A DNA stretch of 64,000 bases from UBA5536 sp964592595 (GCA_964592595.1 CAZQFH010000003.1:1-64000); one strand, 5' to 3'. Counted from the first letter of the stretch, positions 24,776 to 34,113 are shown. The notes: generated by a model not told the origin, from the letters alone. Numbers and translations: made by a program.

Positions 24776-26412
24776 TCAGCTAAAAAAGAATAAATTGTTT
24801 CGAGAAGTTGGTTGCGATCAATAGGTTTGGTAATATAGCCATCGCATCCGGCTCTTTCGGCTCTCTGTATTTCGATATCCATGGCATAGGCCGTTTGGGC
24901 AATAATTGGAATTGTAGGATTTACTTTTTTTATAGTCTCTGTGGCTTCATATCCATTTATTCTGGGTAGCCTGATGTCCATCAAAATTAAGTCGATATGT
25001 TCTTTTGCTTCTCTTATCATGTCGATGGCTTCTTGTCCGTCCATAGCCCAAAGTATGTTCACAAGCGAAGGGCGCAACATAATCATCAGCAAGTTGAAAT
25101 TGGTTCGTTCATCTTCAACGATTAGTATTTGCTTGCCTGGCCAGTGATACGTGTGTTTTTGATCGTCGCCAGCATGAAATGCCTTGTGTTCTATTTGCAC
25201 AATGGCAGCTGGTAATGTAAAACGGAAAGTGGATCCAACATTGCGTGTTGAATCCAACATAAGTGAACCTTCCAATAAATCGATCAAACCTTTGATGATT
25301 GAAAGTCCCAGGCCTGTGCCGCCGTATTTTTTGGTACTGCTATAATCGAGTTGCCTGAAACGTTTAAAAATCAACTCGTGTTTGTCGGGGCTTATGCCAA
25401 CACCAGTGTCTTTCACAAAAAATTGCAACTGGTCGTTCGATATTTCATAACCCATTTCAATGGAGCCGCTTTCAGTAAACTTAAAAGCATTATCAAGTAA
25501 ATTGCCTAAAATTTGCTGAAGCCTTACGGCATCGGTATTTACGGTTATATTGCTGATATCTTGAGGGGTGGTGAGCTTAAACTGAAGGTTTTGCTTTCCT
25601 TTTTTCGTGCGCAACTGATCGTAGGAACGGTAGAGGTTGTGCATAAGTTCGTTCAATACAAAATTAGTTTTGTGCAGCCGCATTTGTCCGGCTTCAATTT
25701 TTGCAATATCAATGATATCGTCGATCAGCCTGAGTAAAACCTGCCCACTATCAAACACAATTTGTGAATATTCTTCCCTTTCTTGAGCCGGCAATTCAGG
25801 GTCGCGCAAAAAATCAACAAATCCGATGATATGATTCATGGGCGTTCTGATTTCGTGCGACATGCTGGTCAGAAAAGCAGTTTTGAGTTTATCCGACTCT
25901 TCCGCTTTTTCGAGTGCTTTGATTAGCTCGTACTCTGTCATTTTTCGCTTTGAAACATCGCCGATGATAATGATAAAGGAAAGTGCATCGCTCATTTTAC
26001 TCGATACAACAGTCCCACGGCACTTAAAAAAGGTGTCTTTTTCTTTGTTAAGCGGAAAAGGAGCTTCAATATCAAAGCCTGTTTTATGATCAATCATCTG
26101 ATTAATTTTAAAACTAAGCTCTGTGCCTTGAAAAGGAGGAAAACGCTTCACATTCATCTTGTTGATGACGTCGGCGGCGGTGGTATTAAATGTTTTTAGA
26201 AAAGCCGGGTTTGCAGCAGTAATGTAGCCAAAACGATCAAGATTTAAAATGGCAAGCGGTATATTGTTGATGGTAACTGCCAAACGATGCTCAATATCTT
26301 TTTCCGACTGCTGATTTTGCAGGTGTAATTGTTCCTGAAGTTTGACTATAGTGTGCTTCAGCGTTGAAATTTCTGCCAGAAGGGCTTGTTTTGTTTCGTC
26401 TGATTTCTCCAT
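24772..26412 (-). CDS. Hybrid sensor histidine kinase/response regulator with PAS domain
   Basis: A 546-residue soluble kinase: coiled coil at 8-45, PAS at about 45-165, HisKA with the phospho-acceptor His in TSMSHEIRTPMNHIIGF, HATPase with N/G boxes (DNAFKFTESG, VKDTGVGISPD, GGTGLGLSII) and a C-terminal receiver (ILIVEDERTNF; Asp in LILMDIRLPRINGYEA; Lys in GYITKPID). No transmembrane helix, so it senses a cytosolic signal, perhaps through the PAS domain. No output regulator is encoded nearby. The second hybrid kinase in this window has the same HisKA-HATPase-REC layout. Confidence 0.92.
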   Translation of the reverse strand: MEKSDETKQALLAEISTLKHTIVKLQEQLHLQNQQSEKDIEHRLAVTINNIPLAILNLDRFGYITAANPAFLKTFNTTAADVINKMNVKRFPPFQGTELSFKINQMIDHKTGFDIEAPFPLNKEKDTFFKCRGTVVSSKMSDALSFIIIIGDVSKRKMTEYELIKALEKAEESDKLKTAFLTSMSHEIRTPMNHIIGFVDFLRDPELPAQEREEYSQIVFDSGQVLLRLIDDIIDIAKIEAGQMRLHKTNFVLNELMHNLYRSYDQLRTKKGKQNLQFKLTTPQDISNITVNTDAVRLQQILGNLLDNAFKFTESGSIEMGYEISNDQLQFFVKDTGVGISPDKHELIFKRFRQLDYSSTKKYGGTGLGLSIIKGLIDLLEGSLMLDSTRNVGSTFRFTLPAAIVQIEHKAFHAGDDQKHTYHWPGKQILIVEDERTNFNLLMIMLRPSLVNILWAMDGQEAIDMIREAKEHIDLILMDIRLPRINGYEATETIKKVNPTIPIIAQTAYAMDIEIQRAERAGCDGYITKPIDRNQLLETIYSFLAD

Positions 26413-26526
26413 CAGTAACTGGGTATAAGCGCTCGATTTATTGGGTAGTAATCCTAAACAAAAATAGTATTTCTTACGTAATAACCTCTAAGAAGGTTAC
26501 CGTTAAAAAGCGAAAACACGCTAAAC

Positions 26527-27759
26527 TTAATCGATCACTAAGATTTTTTGGGTTATAACATTTCCGGTTATCGTAATAAATCTGATCATATAAAGCCCTT
26601 CTTTAATTGTTGCCGGCAGATGGAGGGATTTTTCGGGGCTTAGACTTTGCCAAACAACAAGCTGATTTCCAAACAAATCAAACAAAGCGGCACTACTTAA
26701 TTGAAGTGACGAGCTATAATTTATTGTGGCGCTGTTTGTTGGGTTTGGAGAAATCTTTAATAATGATGAATTGTTTATCGTGCGTAAACCCGGAAATACG
26801 CCGCAATTGTAAAGGGTTTCTAAGCTAAGTGCGCGTATTTGAGGTAACAATTTCACCAAAGAATCTCCCGGACAACTTGTGGCACAACCATCCTGATGGC
26901 CTGCAATAGTGGGCAGGTTTGGATTGAGTGGATGCGAATATGTGCCTTGAGGGTCAAGATTCGACCAAATTGCTTTCCAGCTCACTAAGTGATTCAAAGT
27001 AGAAAGTGCTTCTGGTGTTGGCGTCTGTTTTATAAAAGTTCCGAGCATACAAATGCCCATAGTTCCTGTATTTGCTGCACAAAAATGAGCCCCCAACACA
27101 TCGTCTTGAGCCAGATTATCGCCCGGATCTCTTCCTGCAAAAAGTAAACCATCCGGACTGATTAGGTAATTATAACCTATATCAGACCAGCCATTTACCT
27201 CTGTATGATAAATATAAATACTTCGGATCAGATTCACGTAATCTGTGAGCTCATTATCCGTTGCCGAATGATGAATGATTTGATTATGAACAGTATTTGG
27301 GATTCGCTCGTAATCAGGGTCGGGCAATCCCGCACGCCACACTTCCTGCATAATCATTGGTGGTTGTGAGCAGCTGTCGTGAGGTTGATTTTTTAGCTTA
27401 ATTTCTGTTTTAATGTCAGGTGTGTAAATGAGGTAAGCGATCTTGATTTGTTCAGGATCAGTAGTTTCAATACTAAAACTATGTTGAGGCGCATCAAAAA
27501 CGATGAGCTTGCTTTTAATTTTTCCATGGGTAATGGGAACATGTTCGTCAGGTAAAATGGTATAAGTTTTTTCAGCCGTATGGAGAAAAGTTTTGTCATT
27601 AAATGCAGTATCCAATTCAAAAGTTATTGCCCGAAAAGCAGTCGTAGTATATTTTGCCGAGTCCTGATCGATAGAAAGTTGAGTAACACGTTGTGCGTGA
27701 ATTGTTAGGCTGATTACGAAATTAGAAGCTAACAGCAGTATGCAGAGGTGTTTTTTCAT
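26527..27759 (-). CDS. T9SS-secreted PGRP-type N-acetylmuramoyl-L-alanine amidase
   Basis: A 410-residue exported protein. After a signal peptide (MKKHLCILLLASNFVISLTIHAQ) and a 120-residue beta-rich region comes a PGRP/Amidase_2 domain at about 155-310. Zinc ligands appear as H163 (IIHHSA), H288 (IAGHQD) and C296 (SCPGD), with Tyr in GWSDIGYNYLI. That set is complete for catalysis: it would cut the bond between MurNAc and L-Ala in peptidoglycan. The end (SPNPTNSATINYSS to GLYMIRF and KILVID) is a T9SS sorting domain, so the enzyme is sent outside the cell, suggesting action on other bacteria or released wall fragments. Confidence 0.9.
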   Translation of the reverse strand: MKKHLCILLLASNFVISLTIHAQRVTQLSIDQDSAKYTTTAFRAITFELDTAFNDKTFLHTAEKTYTILPDEHVPITHGKIKSKLIVFDAPQHSFSIETTDPEQIKIAYLIYTPDIKTEIKLKNQPHDSCSQPPMIMQEVWRAGLPDPDYERIPNTVHNQIIHHSATDNELTDYVNLIRSIYIYHTEVNGWSDIGYNYLISPDGLLFAGRDPGDNLAQDDVLGAHFCAANTGTMGICMLGTFIKQTPTPEALSTLNHLVSWKAIWSNLDPQGTYSHPLNPNLPTIAGHQDGCATSCPGDSLVKLLPQIRALSLETLYNCGVFPGLRTINNSSLLKISPNPTNSATINYSSSLQLSSAALFDLFGNQLVVWQSLSPEKSLHLPATIKEGLYMIRFITITGNVITQKILVID

Positions 27760-27900
27760 TTATAAAGGAGCTTATCTTCGCATTCACGCGGTAGATGCAA
27801 AGGAAAGCATTTTTTGAAATAAGTAGTCCAATGTAAATAATTAAAACCCTTATGAATAAAAGAAAATATGAGTATCTGGATTCATAAATAAAACGATAAT

Positions 27901-27944
27901 GATTTTCTTCGTTATCCCCATCCCTAAAGGAACCGAAGAAAATC
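27901..27944. repeat. 11-bp perfect inverted repeat with 22-nt loop
   Basis: GATTTTCTTCG (27901-27911) and CGAAGAAAATC (27934-27944). The loop and the right flank contain related CCCTAAAGG and CCCTTTAGAG pieces, which can also partly pair. It lies in the 327-bp gap 27760-28086, which otherwise contains a terminator and no gene. It may be a regulatory RNA fold, a remnant of a small mobile repeat, or a protein site. Confidence 0.5.
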
Positions 27945-28030
27945 AAACAATCCCTTTAGAGTAGGGTTAAATAATAGATATCCTGTTAAATACTGAAATT
28001 ATATTCATCAATCCCGACATTCATTAAAGA

Positions 28031-28063
28031 AAAAATGCCCGTGAAATGAGGTTCACAGGCATT
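28031..28063 (-). terminator. Terminator of the downstream lipoprotein gene
   Basis: Minus-strand AATGCCTGTGAA pairs with TTCACGGGCATT (one G-U pair) across a 9-nt loop and is followed by a T-rich tract. It lies about 24 bp past the lipoprotein stop codon. Confidence 0.75.
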
Positions 28064-28086
28064 GAACTTGTTAAAATAAACACTTT

Positions 28087-28845
28087 TTAGTTGGTTATAT
28101 TTGCCGAAATGCTGCTTGTACTTTCATTGATGAAATAATAAGTTTTTCCACCATATGCTGCATTACTCATTTTAATGGGAGCCACCTGAACAATTGATTG
28201 TCCGGTTCCTAAACCACTCAGATCGCTGGATGTAAACTCGCATGAAACAGCATTTCCGGGTAGTACTTTTAACACACTGCCTACCTGAAAATATACAGAA
28301 TCTGCATTATTTAGGGATGCAACAGTAAGTGTGTAGCCTGATTTTGAAACATCGGAACTACTGGTAATAGCACCTATACTTGGGAATGCGGTTGTTACTG
28401 TGTGTGAAAATGCCGGCACGTCGCCATTGCCAGACACTTCCCAGGTGATGTCGCCACTTAAATCAATGCCGGTCGGATTGGTGAGCGATGGTGTAAAAGT
28501 GTAGCTGTTGTTTGATTGTTTGGTAAGGTCACTGCCTTTTAGTTTTACGGTTCCGGCATCATTGAAAGAATTGTAGCCATCACCCGTAAATACAGCAACA
28601 CCAAGCCCTATTGTAGTCGTGATGTCGCCGATAGGAGTAGCGGTGATATTTTGTGTTTTTATGGCTACCAATGTGCCTGATCCAAGTTGTGGTGTTGGTG
28701 ATTCAGTGCCAGGATTGTTGGGATCAACCGGATCTGGATTGTCGTCGTCTTTTTTGTTGCACGAAGCAAGCGTAAAAGCTACTATAATGATTGCCGACAG
28801 TGCAATCTGACTGATTTTTCTGAAGTCTAAATGAAATGTTCTCAT
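28087..28845 (-). CDS. Putative lipoprotein, unknown function
   Basis: A 252-residue exported protein. The signal peptide ends in the lipobox TLASC, giving a lipidated Cys near residue 29. Next comes a low-complexity linker of Asp, Asn and Pro (KKDDDNPDPVDPNNP), common in surface lipoproteins of this phylum, then about 200 Thr/Ser/Gly-rich residues with beta-strand character. No enzymatic motif. It is a monocistronic gene with its own -7 box (TACTTTTG at 28895-28888) and terminator. Confidence 0.75.
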   Translation of the reverse strand: MRTFHLDFRKISQIALSAIIIVAFTLASCNKKDDDNPDPVDPNNPGTESPTPQLGSGTLVAIKTQNITATPIGDITTTIGLGVAVFTGDGYNSFNDAGTVKLKGSDLTKQSNNSYTFTPSLTNPTGIDLSGDITWEVSGNGDVPAFSHTVTTAFPSIGAITSSSDVSKSGYTLTVASLNNADSVYFQVGSVLKVLPGNAVSCEFTSSDLSGLGTGQSIVQVAPIKMSNAAYGGKTYYFINESTSSISANITN

Positions 28846-28887
28846 AATGGATAGTTTTTGAGGTTTTTAAACATAGTTAATACGCTA

Positions 28888-28895
28888 CAAAAGTA
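28888..28895 (-). promoter_or_regulatory. Candidate -7 box of the lipoprotein gene
   Basis: Minus-strand TACTTTTG, a perfect TAnnTTTG match 42 bp before the ATG. No convincing -33 TTG. Confidence 0.45.
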
Positions 28896-29056
28896 AAGCT
28901 GGTAAAGGCGCAGTTTGATGTGGTAAAACACCGAATTGTTTACGTACTTTACCCTATATTTAGTTGAAATGCAGAAAGTAAGTTGGGCTTTGGTAGCTAA
29001 TTTAACTGCTGAGTGAAGTGAATAAGCAGAAACTAAAACACCCCATTAAAACGCAT

Positions 29057-29749
29057 TTAGAGCATCTTGCTGAAAATTGGCCAGGGTTCATCCACTGGAA
29101 GAGGAGCCTCAATAGTTAATACTTCTTTTGATACAGGATGCACAAAGCTTAGTTTCCAGGCATGCAGACTGATAGAGGCATCAGGGTTTGAACGTTTGGC
29201 GCCGTATTTAAGATCACCTTTGATGGGGCATCCAATGGCAGCAAGTTGCACCCTGATTTGATGGTGCCTGCCTGTAAGTAATTCAATTTTAAGCATTGAA
29301 TAAAAATCCAGCGAACCGATTAAGCTGTAGTTTAGTTTGGCTTGTTTTGCACCTGCTGTTTCGGGTGCCACCACATACGATTTGTTCTGTTTTTCGTTTT
29401 TTTTAAGGTAGTGAGTGAGGCTGTCGGTTGGTTGTGGCGGTGTGTTTTTTACAAGAGCGAGGTAAATTTTTTGCCAATTTTTTTCTTTAAGCTGAACTGT
29501 TAGCCGGCTCAATGCCTTACTGGTTTTCGCCAATAGTAACACTCCACTTACCGGCCTGTCGATGCGATGAACCAGTCCAACAAAAGCTGCTCCTGGTTTG
29601 TTTCCTTTCCATTTCAGGTACTCAGCTGCTTCATCCAGCAAGCTTTTATCGCCGGTTTTATCGCCTTGAACCAATTCTGACGGCCGTTTGTTGATCACTA
29701 AGAGGTGGTTATCTTCGAATAATATGCGCGATTCAAACGGATGGGGCAT
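29057..29749 (-). CDS. RluA-family RNA pseudouridine synthase
   Basis: A 230-residue pseudouridine synthase. The catalytic Asp is in the HRIDRPVSGVLLLAKT motif, and LLTGRHHQIRVQLAAIGCPI is the second conserved block. The protein starts directly with the catalytic domain and lacks an N-terminal S4 RNA-binding domain, so it is nearer the RluA/TruC-like short group than RluC/RluD. It isomerises uridines in rRNA or tRNA; the exact site cannot be assigned. It lies 25 bp after panB and is probably co-transcribed. Confidence 0.9.
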   Translation of the reverse strand: MPHPFESRILFEDNHLLVINKRPSELVQGDKTGDKSLLDEAAEYLKWKGNKPGAAFVGLVHRIDRPVSGVLLLAKTSKALSRLTVQLKEKNWQKIYLALVKNTPPQPTDSLTHYLKKNEKQNKSYVVAPETAGAKQAKLNYSLIGSLDFYSMLKIELLTGRHHQIRVQLAAIGCPIKGDLKYGAKRSNPDASISLHAWKLSFVHPVSKEVLTIEAPLPVDEPWPIFSKML

Positions 29750-29774
29750 AAGCTAATGATAGTTCTGGAAAAAT

Positions 29775-30590
29775 TTAATATTGTTCTCTTTCGTTCGGGA
29801 AATCGGAAGTTTTTACATCGCTGATGTAGCTGAAAACGGCTGTTTTGATTTCATCATGCAGGTTATGATACCGTCTCAGGAATCGTGGTGAGAATTTCTG
29901 ATTAATACCCAGCATATCATGTAAAACCAAAACCTGACCGTCAACCTGATTTCCAGCTCCAATACCAATAATTGGAATTCTAACACTTTGTGTTACTTCG
30001 GCTGCCAGATGTGCAGGAATCTTTTCCAAAACAATACCGAAACATCCGGCCTGTTCCAGAATTTTAGCGTCGCGTCGCAGTTTTTCGGCTTCTTTATCGT
30101 CGGTGGCTCTCACAACATAAGTTCCAAATTTATTGATGCTTTGAGGAGTAAGGCCCAGATGGCCTAAAATTGGAATGCCAGCGCTAAGTATCCTGTCGAC
30201 AGATTCCACAATTTCTTCTCCACCCTCAAGTTTGATGGCATTGGCACCCGATTCCTTCATTATCCGTATGGCCGACGAAAGCGCCTCCTTGGAGTTCCCT
30301 TGATAAGTTCCAAAAGGCATATCCACAACAACCAAAGATCGTTGCACAGCACGTGCCACCGAACTGGCGTGATAAATCATCTCATTGAGTGTGATTGGTA
30401 AGGTGGTTTTATGACCCGCCATCACGTTGGAAGCGCTGTCGCCAACTAATATAACGTCAATGCCGGCTTCATCAAGAATTTGAGCCATCGAATAATCGTA
30501 GGCTGTTAGCATGGCAATTTTTTCGCCTTTAAGCTTCATCTCCTGAAGCACATGAGTGGTAATCTTTGGGATATCTTTGGAAGAATACAT
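29775..30590 (-). CDS. panB: Ketopantoate hydroxymethyltransferase
   Basis: A 271-residue TIM-barrel enzyme (E. coli PanB has 264). It has the metal and substrate segments VILVGDSASNVMAGH, MPFGTYQGN, IKLEGGEE and GHLGLTPQS. It transfers a hydroxymethyl group from 5,10-methylene-THF to 2-oxoisovalerate, the first step to pantothenate and CoA. I chose the Met at 30590 (MYSSKDIPKITTHVL); a start 18 bp upstream is possible, but the -7 box at 30617-30610 would place the transcript start near or after it. No other pan genes are nearby. Confidence 0.95.
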   Translation of the reverse strand: MYSSKDIPKITTHVLQEMKLKGEKIAMLTAYDYSMAQILDEAGIDVILVGDSASNVMAGHKTTLPITLNEMIYHASSVARAVQRSLVVVDMPFGTYQGNSKEALSSAIRIMKESGANAIKLEGGEEIVESVDRILSAGIPILGHLGLTPQSINKFGTYVVRATDDKEAEKLRRDAKILEQAGCFGIVLEKIPAHLAAEVTQSVRIPIIGIGAGNQVDGQVLVLHDMLGINQKFSPRFLRRYHNLHDEIKTAVFSYISDVKTSDFPNEREQY

Positions 30591-30609
30591 AAAGCTTTGT
30601 TTTAACAAG

Positions 30610-30617
30610 CAAAAGTA
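30610..30617 (-). promoter_or_regulatory. Candidate -7 box of panB
   Basis: Minus-strand TACTTTTG, 19 bp before the chosen ATG. The rest of the 324-bp gap to the next gene contains only the divergent promoter at 30818-30848. Confidence 0.45.
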
Positions 30618-30817
30618 AAGGTTTTTTAACTGACAGGCTTTTACATTTTTAGTTTCTAAATCGCTGTGGATCGCTAAAATTTAATTAAAAACGAGCAATT
30701 GGTGAATATTTATAGGCTTTATGACTGACTTACCTGTAAAAGAACCTGGTTTGAAAGAAAATAAATTAGTCACAGCATTCATTTATCAGGTCACCCACAA
30801 CCGATTACTGGTCAGTG

Positions 30818-30848
30818 TTTGTGCAGGAGAAAATATATCGTAATTTTG
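30818..30848 (+). promoter_or_regulatory. Candidate promoter of the lipoprotein gene at 30.9 kb
   Basis: TTTG (30818-30821) and TAATTTTG (30841-30848) are separated by 19 bp, a textbook Bacteroidota -33/-7 pair. It leaves a leader of about 60 nt. Confidence 0.65.
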
Positions 30849-30914
30849 TCCGTTCTTAGCATTACAGAAATTCTGGTTTTGTTGTTGTTTTTCAAAATTT
30901 AATTATCGAAACGA

Positions 30915-31901
30915 ATGAAATCCAAAAATAGCTTCTTGTCTGTTATAGTTTTATTATCGTTGCTTGCCGGAATAAGTGCTTGTAGCACAGATGTTGATTT
31001 ATATGCTGATTACAAAGATATTACTATCGTTTATGGTTTGCTTGATGCCGGGCAGGACACCAATTTTGTAAAAATTACCAAAGCGTTTTTAGGTCCTGGA
31101 AATGCGCTTGAAATTGCGAAAGATCCGGATTCGAGTAATTATGCTGAAAAGTTAAATGTGATCCTGCAAGGCAGAAAAAATAGTTCCGACCTCAATCCTA
31201 TTATATTGGATACAATAACCATTTATAACAAATTGGCCGGAGATTCGATTTTCTATTTTCCTAGTCAGTTATTGTATTTTACCACAGCTACCTTAGATGT
31301 TAATGCAAAATACACCCTTAAAGTTGCACCCGAAGCAAAAGTTATTGAAGCCAAAACCGATATGATTGGTTCATTTGGTATCCTCAGACCGGTAAACCGA
31401 ATCAATTTTGCTTCCACGGTTGCTACACAAATTGAATGGAATTCGGCTCGTGGTGGCAGGCGCTATGAGGTTAACCTCAAGTTTTATTACAAAGAATTAA
31501 GGCCTGGCAATCCGGATACTGTTTTTAAAGTTTTGAATTGGAATTTGGGAATGCGCAAGTCTCAAACGCTTGACGGAGGTGAAGGTATGAGTGTAAGCTA
31601 TTTGGGAGAAGAGTTTTATACCCGTTTGGGTCAGGAACTTGATGATGTACTTAACGTCAGGCGATGGGCTGATGAAGTAGTACTTACCATTTCGGCTGGT
31701 GGCGAAGAGCTGAGCACTTTTATCGATGTGAATGCTCCTTCAAATAGCATTGTTCAGGAAATTCCCCAGTACACCAATATAGCAAATGGTTATGGCATTT
31801 TTTCTGCCAGACGTCAGGCACAGCAAACCTACACCCTAAGTGTTTTGAGCGAAACCAAACTGGTGGAAGACCACGATTGGGGTTTTGTATTCAACCGGTA
31901 A
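30915..31901 (+). CDS. Putative lipoprotein, possibly DUF4249-like
   Basis: A 328-residue exported protein with signal peptide and lipobox (LLAGISAC; lipidated Cys near residue 23). The mature part opens with DITIVYGLLDAGQDTNFVKITKAFLG, then alternating strand-like segments with aromatic residues. The opening, in which a hydrophobic strand is followed by a D-x-x-x-V-K/R-I-T pattern, is reminiscent of the DUF4249 lipoproteins that accompany TonB-dependent transporters, but no such transporter is adjacent, so I hold that loosely. It stands alone with a good promoter. Confidence 0.72.
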   Translation: MKSKNSFLSVIVLLSLLAGISACSTDVDLYADYKDITIVYGLLDAGQDTNFVKITKAFLGPGNALEIAKDPDSSNYAEKLNVILQGRKNSSDLNPIILDTITIYNKLAGDSIFYFPSQLLYFTTATLDVNAKYTLKVAPEAKVIEAKTDMIGSFGILRPVNRINFASTVATQIEWNSARGGRRYEVNLKFYYKELRPGNPDTVFKVLNWNLGMRKSQTLDGGEGMSVSYLGEEFYTRLGQELDDVLNVRRWADEVVLTISAGGEELSTFIDVNAPSNSIVQEIPQYTNIANGYGIFSARRQAQQTYTLSVLSETKLVEDHDWGFVFNR

Positions 31902-32146
31902 TCGCAACTGACACTTTATTTTTTATTTCAGACTGTCTTTTTGTCATTCATATTGTTTGTTTTAGCTATTAAGGATTTAGTGATATCCTATTATGCTGAC
32001 TATCAATAATATTAGCTGTTATTATTTACCAAGAGGAAAACAACATTTCCATTTGATAAGGCACTTTTTTTAATCTTTTGGTTTTGGCACAATCCTTGAC
32101 AAAAAGCAGTCTAAAGCTCAAGAATTAAAAAATAAATTTTGATAAA

Positions 32147-32154
32147 AAGGAGGA
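32147..32154 (+). promoter_or_regulatory. Strong Shine-Dalgarno sequence before dnaK
   Basis: AAGGAGGA sits 7 nt before the dnaK ATG. I noticed almost no other full anti-16S match before genes in this window, where A-rich leaders are the rule. In the 260-bp gap upstream I see no CIRCE (TTAGCACTC-N9-GAGTGCTAA) element. Confidence 0.7.
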
Positions 32155-32161
32155 AAACTAA

Positions 32162-34081
32162 ATGGGAAAAATAATTGGAATTGACCTTGGAACAACCAAC
32201 TCATGCGTTGCAGTAATGGAAGGTAACGAGCCGGTTGTAATCCCGAACAGCGAGGGTCGTCGTACGACACCTTCCATTGTGGCTTTTACTGAGAATGGAG
32301 AACGCAAGGTGGGTGATCCTGCAAAGCGTCAAGCCATTACAAACCCGGAAAAGACCATTTCTTCGATCAAGCGTTTCATGGGAGAAACATTTGATCAGGT
32401 ATCTAAAGAAGTTGGTCGGGTACCGTATAAAGTTGTTAAAGGTCAAAATAATACGCCACGCGTTCAGATAGAAGATCGCATGTACACCCCGCAGGAGATT
32501 TCGGCAATGGTGCTTCAAAAAATGAAGAAAACGGCTGAAGATTACCTCGGGCAAACGGTTACGGAAGCAGTAATTACTGTGCCGGCTTATTTCAGCGATT
32601 CGCAGCGTCAGGCAACCAAAGAAGCTGGTGAAGTTGCCGGTTTGAAGGTGAAACGTATCATCAACGAACCTACTGCTGCAGCCTTGGCTTATGGTCTGGA
32701 TAAAAAGAAAAATGATGTAAAAGTTGCAGTTTTCGACCTTGGTGGCGGTACTTTTGATATCTCAATCCTTGAACTGGGTGAAGGGGTCTTCGAAGTAAAA
32801 TCGACCAATGGTAATACTCATCTTGGTGGCGACGACTTTGACGAAACTGTTATTCAGTGGCTTGCTGATGAATTTAAAAAAGATGAAGGTCTTGATCTTC
32901 GTAAGGATCCTATGGCACTTCAGCGCCTGAAAGAAGCAGCTGAAAAAGCAAAAATTGAGCTTTCCAGCTCTACAGAAACAGAGATCAACCTGCCTTATAT
33001 TATGCCGGTTGATGGTGTGCCAAAGCACTTGGTGCGTAAGCTCACCCGTTCGAAATTTGAACAACTCACCGATTCACTTATTCGCGGAACAATTGAGCCT
33101 TGTCGGCAGGCACTTAAAGATGCCGGAATGTCAGCAAGTGATGTTGACGAAGTGATTTTAGTTGGTGGTTCAACACGTATTCCTGCGATCCAAAATATCG
33201 TAAAAGAATTTTTTGGCAAAGAGCCTTCCAAAGGTGTGAATCCCGATGAAGTAGTGGCTGTTGGAGCTGCTATTCAGGGCGGAGTGCTTACCGGAGAGGT
33301 AAAAGATGTGCTGTTGCTCGATGTTACTCCACTCAGCCTGGGTATTGAAACCCTTGGCGGTGTAATGACAAAGCTTATCGAATCGAACACAACTATCCCT
33401 ACCAAAAAGTCTGAAACTTTTTCAACTGCAGCTGATAATCAACCTTCTGTTGAAATTCATGTGTTGCAGGGCGAAAGGCCGATGGCTAATCAGAACAAAA
33501 GTATCGGACGATTCCATCTTAACGATATTCCACCGGCACCACGTGGCGTTCCGCAAATCGAGGTAACCTTCGACATTGACTCTAACGGTATCTTGCATGT
33601 TGCGGCTAAAGACAAGGCTACCGGAAAATCGCAGAGTATTCGTATCGAAGCGTCTTCGGGACTAACTGATGCTGAAATTCAGAAAATGAAGGATGAGGCC
33701 AGTGCCAACGCCGAAGCTGATAAAAAAGAGCGCGAGAAAATAGACAAGCTCAATGCAGCTGATGCGCTGGTATTCCAGACCGAAAAGCAGTTGAAAGAAT
33801 ATGGAGATAAACTTCCTGCTGATAAAAAGTCGGAAATTGAAGCAGCACTCGAAGAACTGAAAAAGGTTCATCAAAGTCAGGATATTCCTGCTATCGATAC
33901 CGCAATGGAAAAGCTGAACGGAATCTGGCAGTCGGCCAGTGAAGAGATGTACAAAAATACACAGCAGACTCAGGATGGTGCTCAGCCTGGTGCTGATGCC
34001 AATGCAGGCTCCTCAGCCGAACAGGGTGGCGACGATGAAGTAACTGATGTGGATTTTGAAGAGGTTGACGATAAAAAGTAA
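32162..34081 (+). CDS. dnaK: Molecular chaperone DnaK (Hsp70)
   Basis: A 639-residue Hsp70 (E. coli 638). The ATPase domain holds IIGIDLGTTNSCVAV, VFDLGGGTFDISIL and ILVGGSTRIPAIQ; the substrate domain begins at the LLLDVTPLSLGIETLGG linker region; the C-terminus is an acidic tail (DDEVTDVDFEEVDDKK). It folds and refolds proteins with DnaJ and GrpE. Neither partner gene is adjacent, so it is a single-gene unit, bounded by a terminator. Confidence 0.98.
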   Translation: MGKIIGIDLGTTNSCVAVMEGNEPVVIPNSEGRRTTPSIVAFTENGERKVGDPAKRQAITNPEKTISSIKRFMGETFDQVSKEVGRVPYKVVKGQNNTPRVQIEDRMYTPQEISAMVLQKMKKTAEDYLGQTVTEAVITVPAYFSDSQRQATKEAGEVAGLKVKRIINEPTAAALAYGLDKKKNDVKVAVFDLGGGTFDISILELGEGVFEVKSTNGNTHLGGDDFDETVIQWLADEFKKDEGLDLRKDPMALQRLKEAAEKAKIELSSSTETEINLPYIMPVDGVPKHLVRKLTRSKFEQLTDSLIRGTIEPCRQALKDAGMSASDVDEVILVGGSTRIPAIQNIVKEFFGKEPSKGVNPDEVVAVGAAIQGGVLTGEVKDVLLLDVTPLSLGIETLGGVMTKLIESNTTIPTKKSETFSTAADNQPSVEIHVLQGERPMANQNKSIGRFHLNDIPPAPRGVPQIEVTFDIDSNGILHVAAKDKATGKSQSIRIEASSGLTDAEIQKMKDEASANAEADKKEREKIDKLNAADALVFQTEKQLKEYGDKLPADKKSEIEAALEELKKVHQSQDIPAIDTAMEKLNGIWQSASEEMYKNTQQTQDGAQPGADANAGSSAEQGGDDEVTDVDFEEVDDKK

Positions 34082-34113
34082 ACCGAAAGTAACTTAATCT
34101 CACTATATACCAT

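Noticed and set aside
27722..27946. 74-codon minus-strand frame upstream of the PGRP amidase
   Set aside because: Overlaps the amidase start and the inverted repeat; no motif and no convincing initiation signal.
31902..32161. CIRCE heat-shock operator upstream of dnaK
   Set aside because: No TTAGCACTC-N9-GAGTGCTAA or close variant found in the gap.
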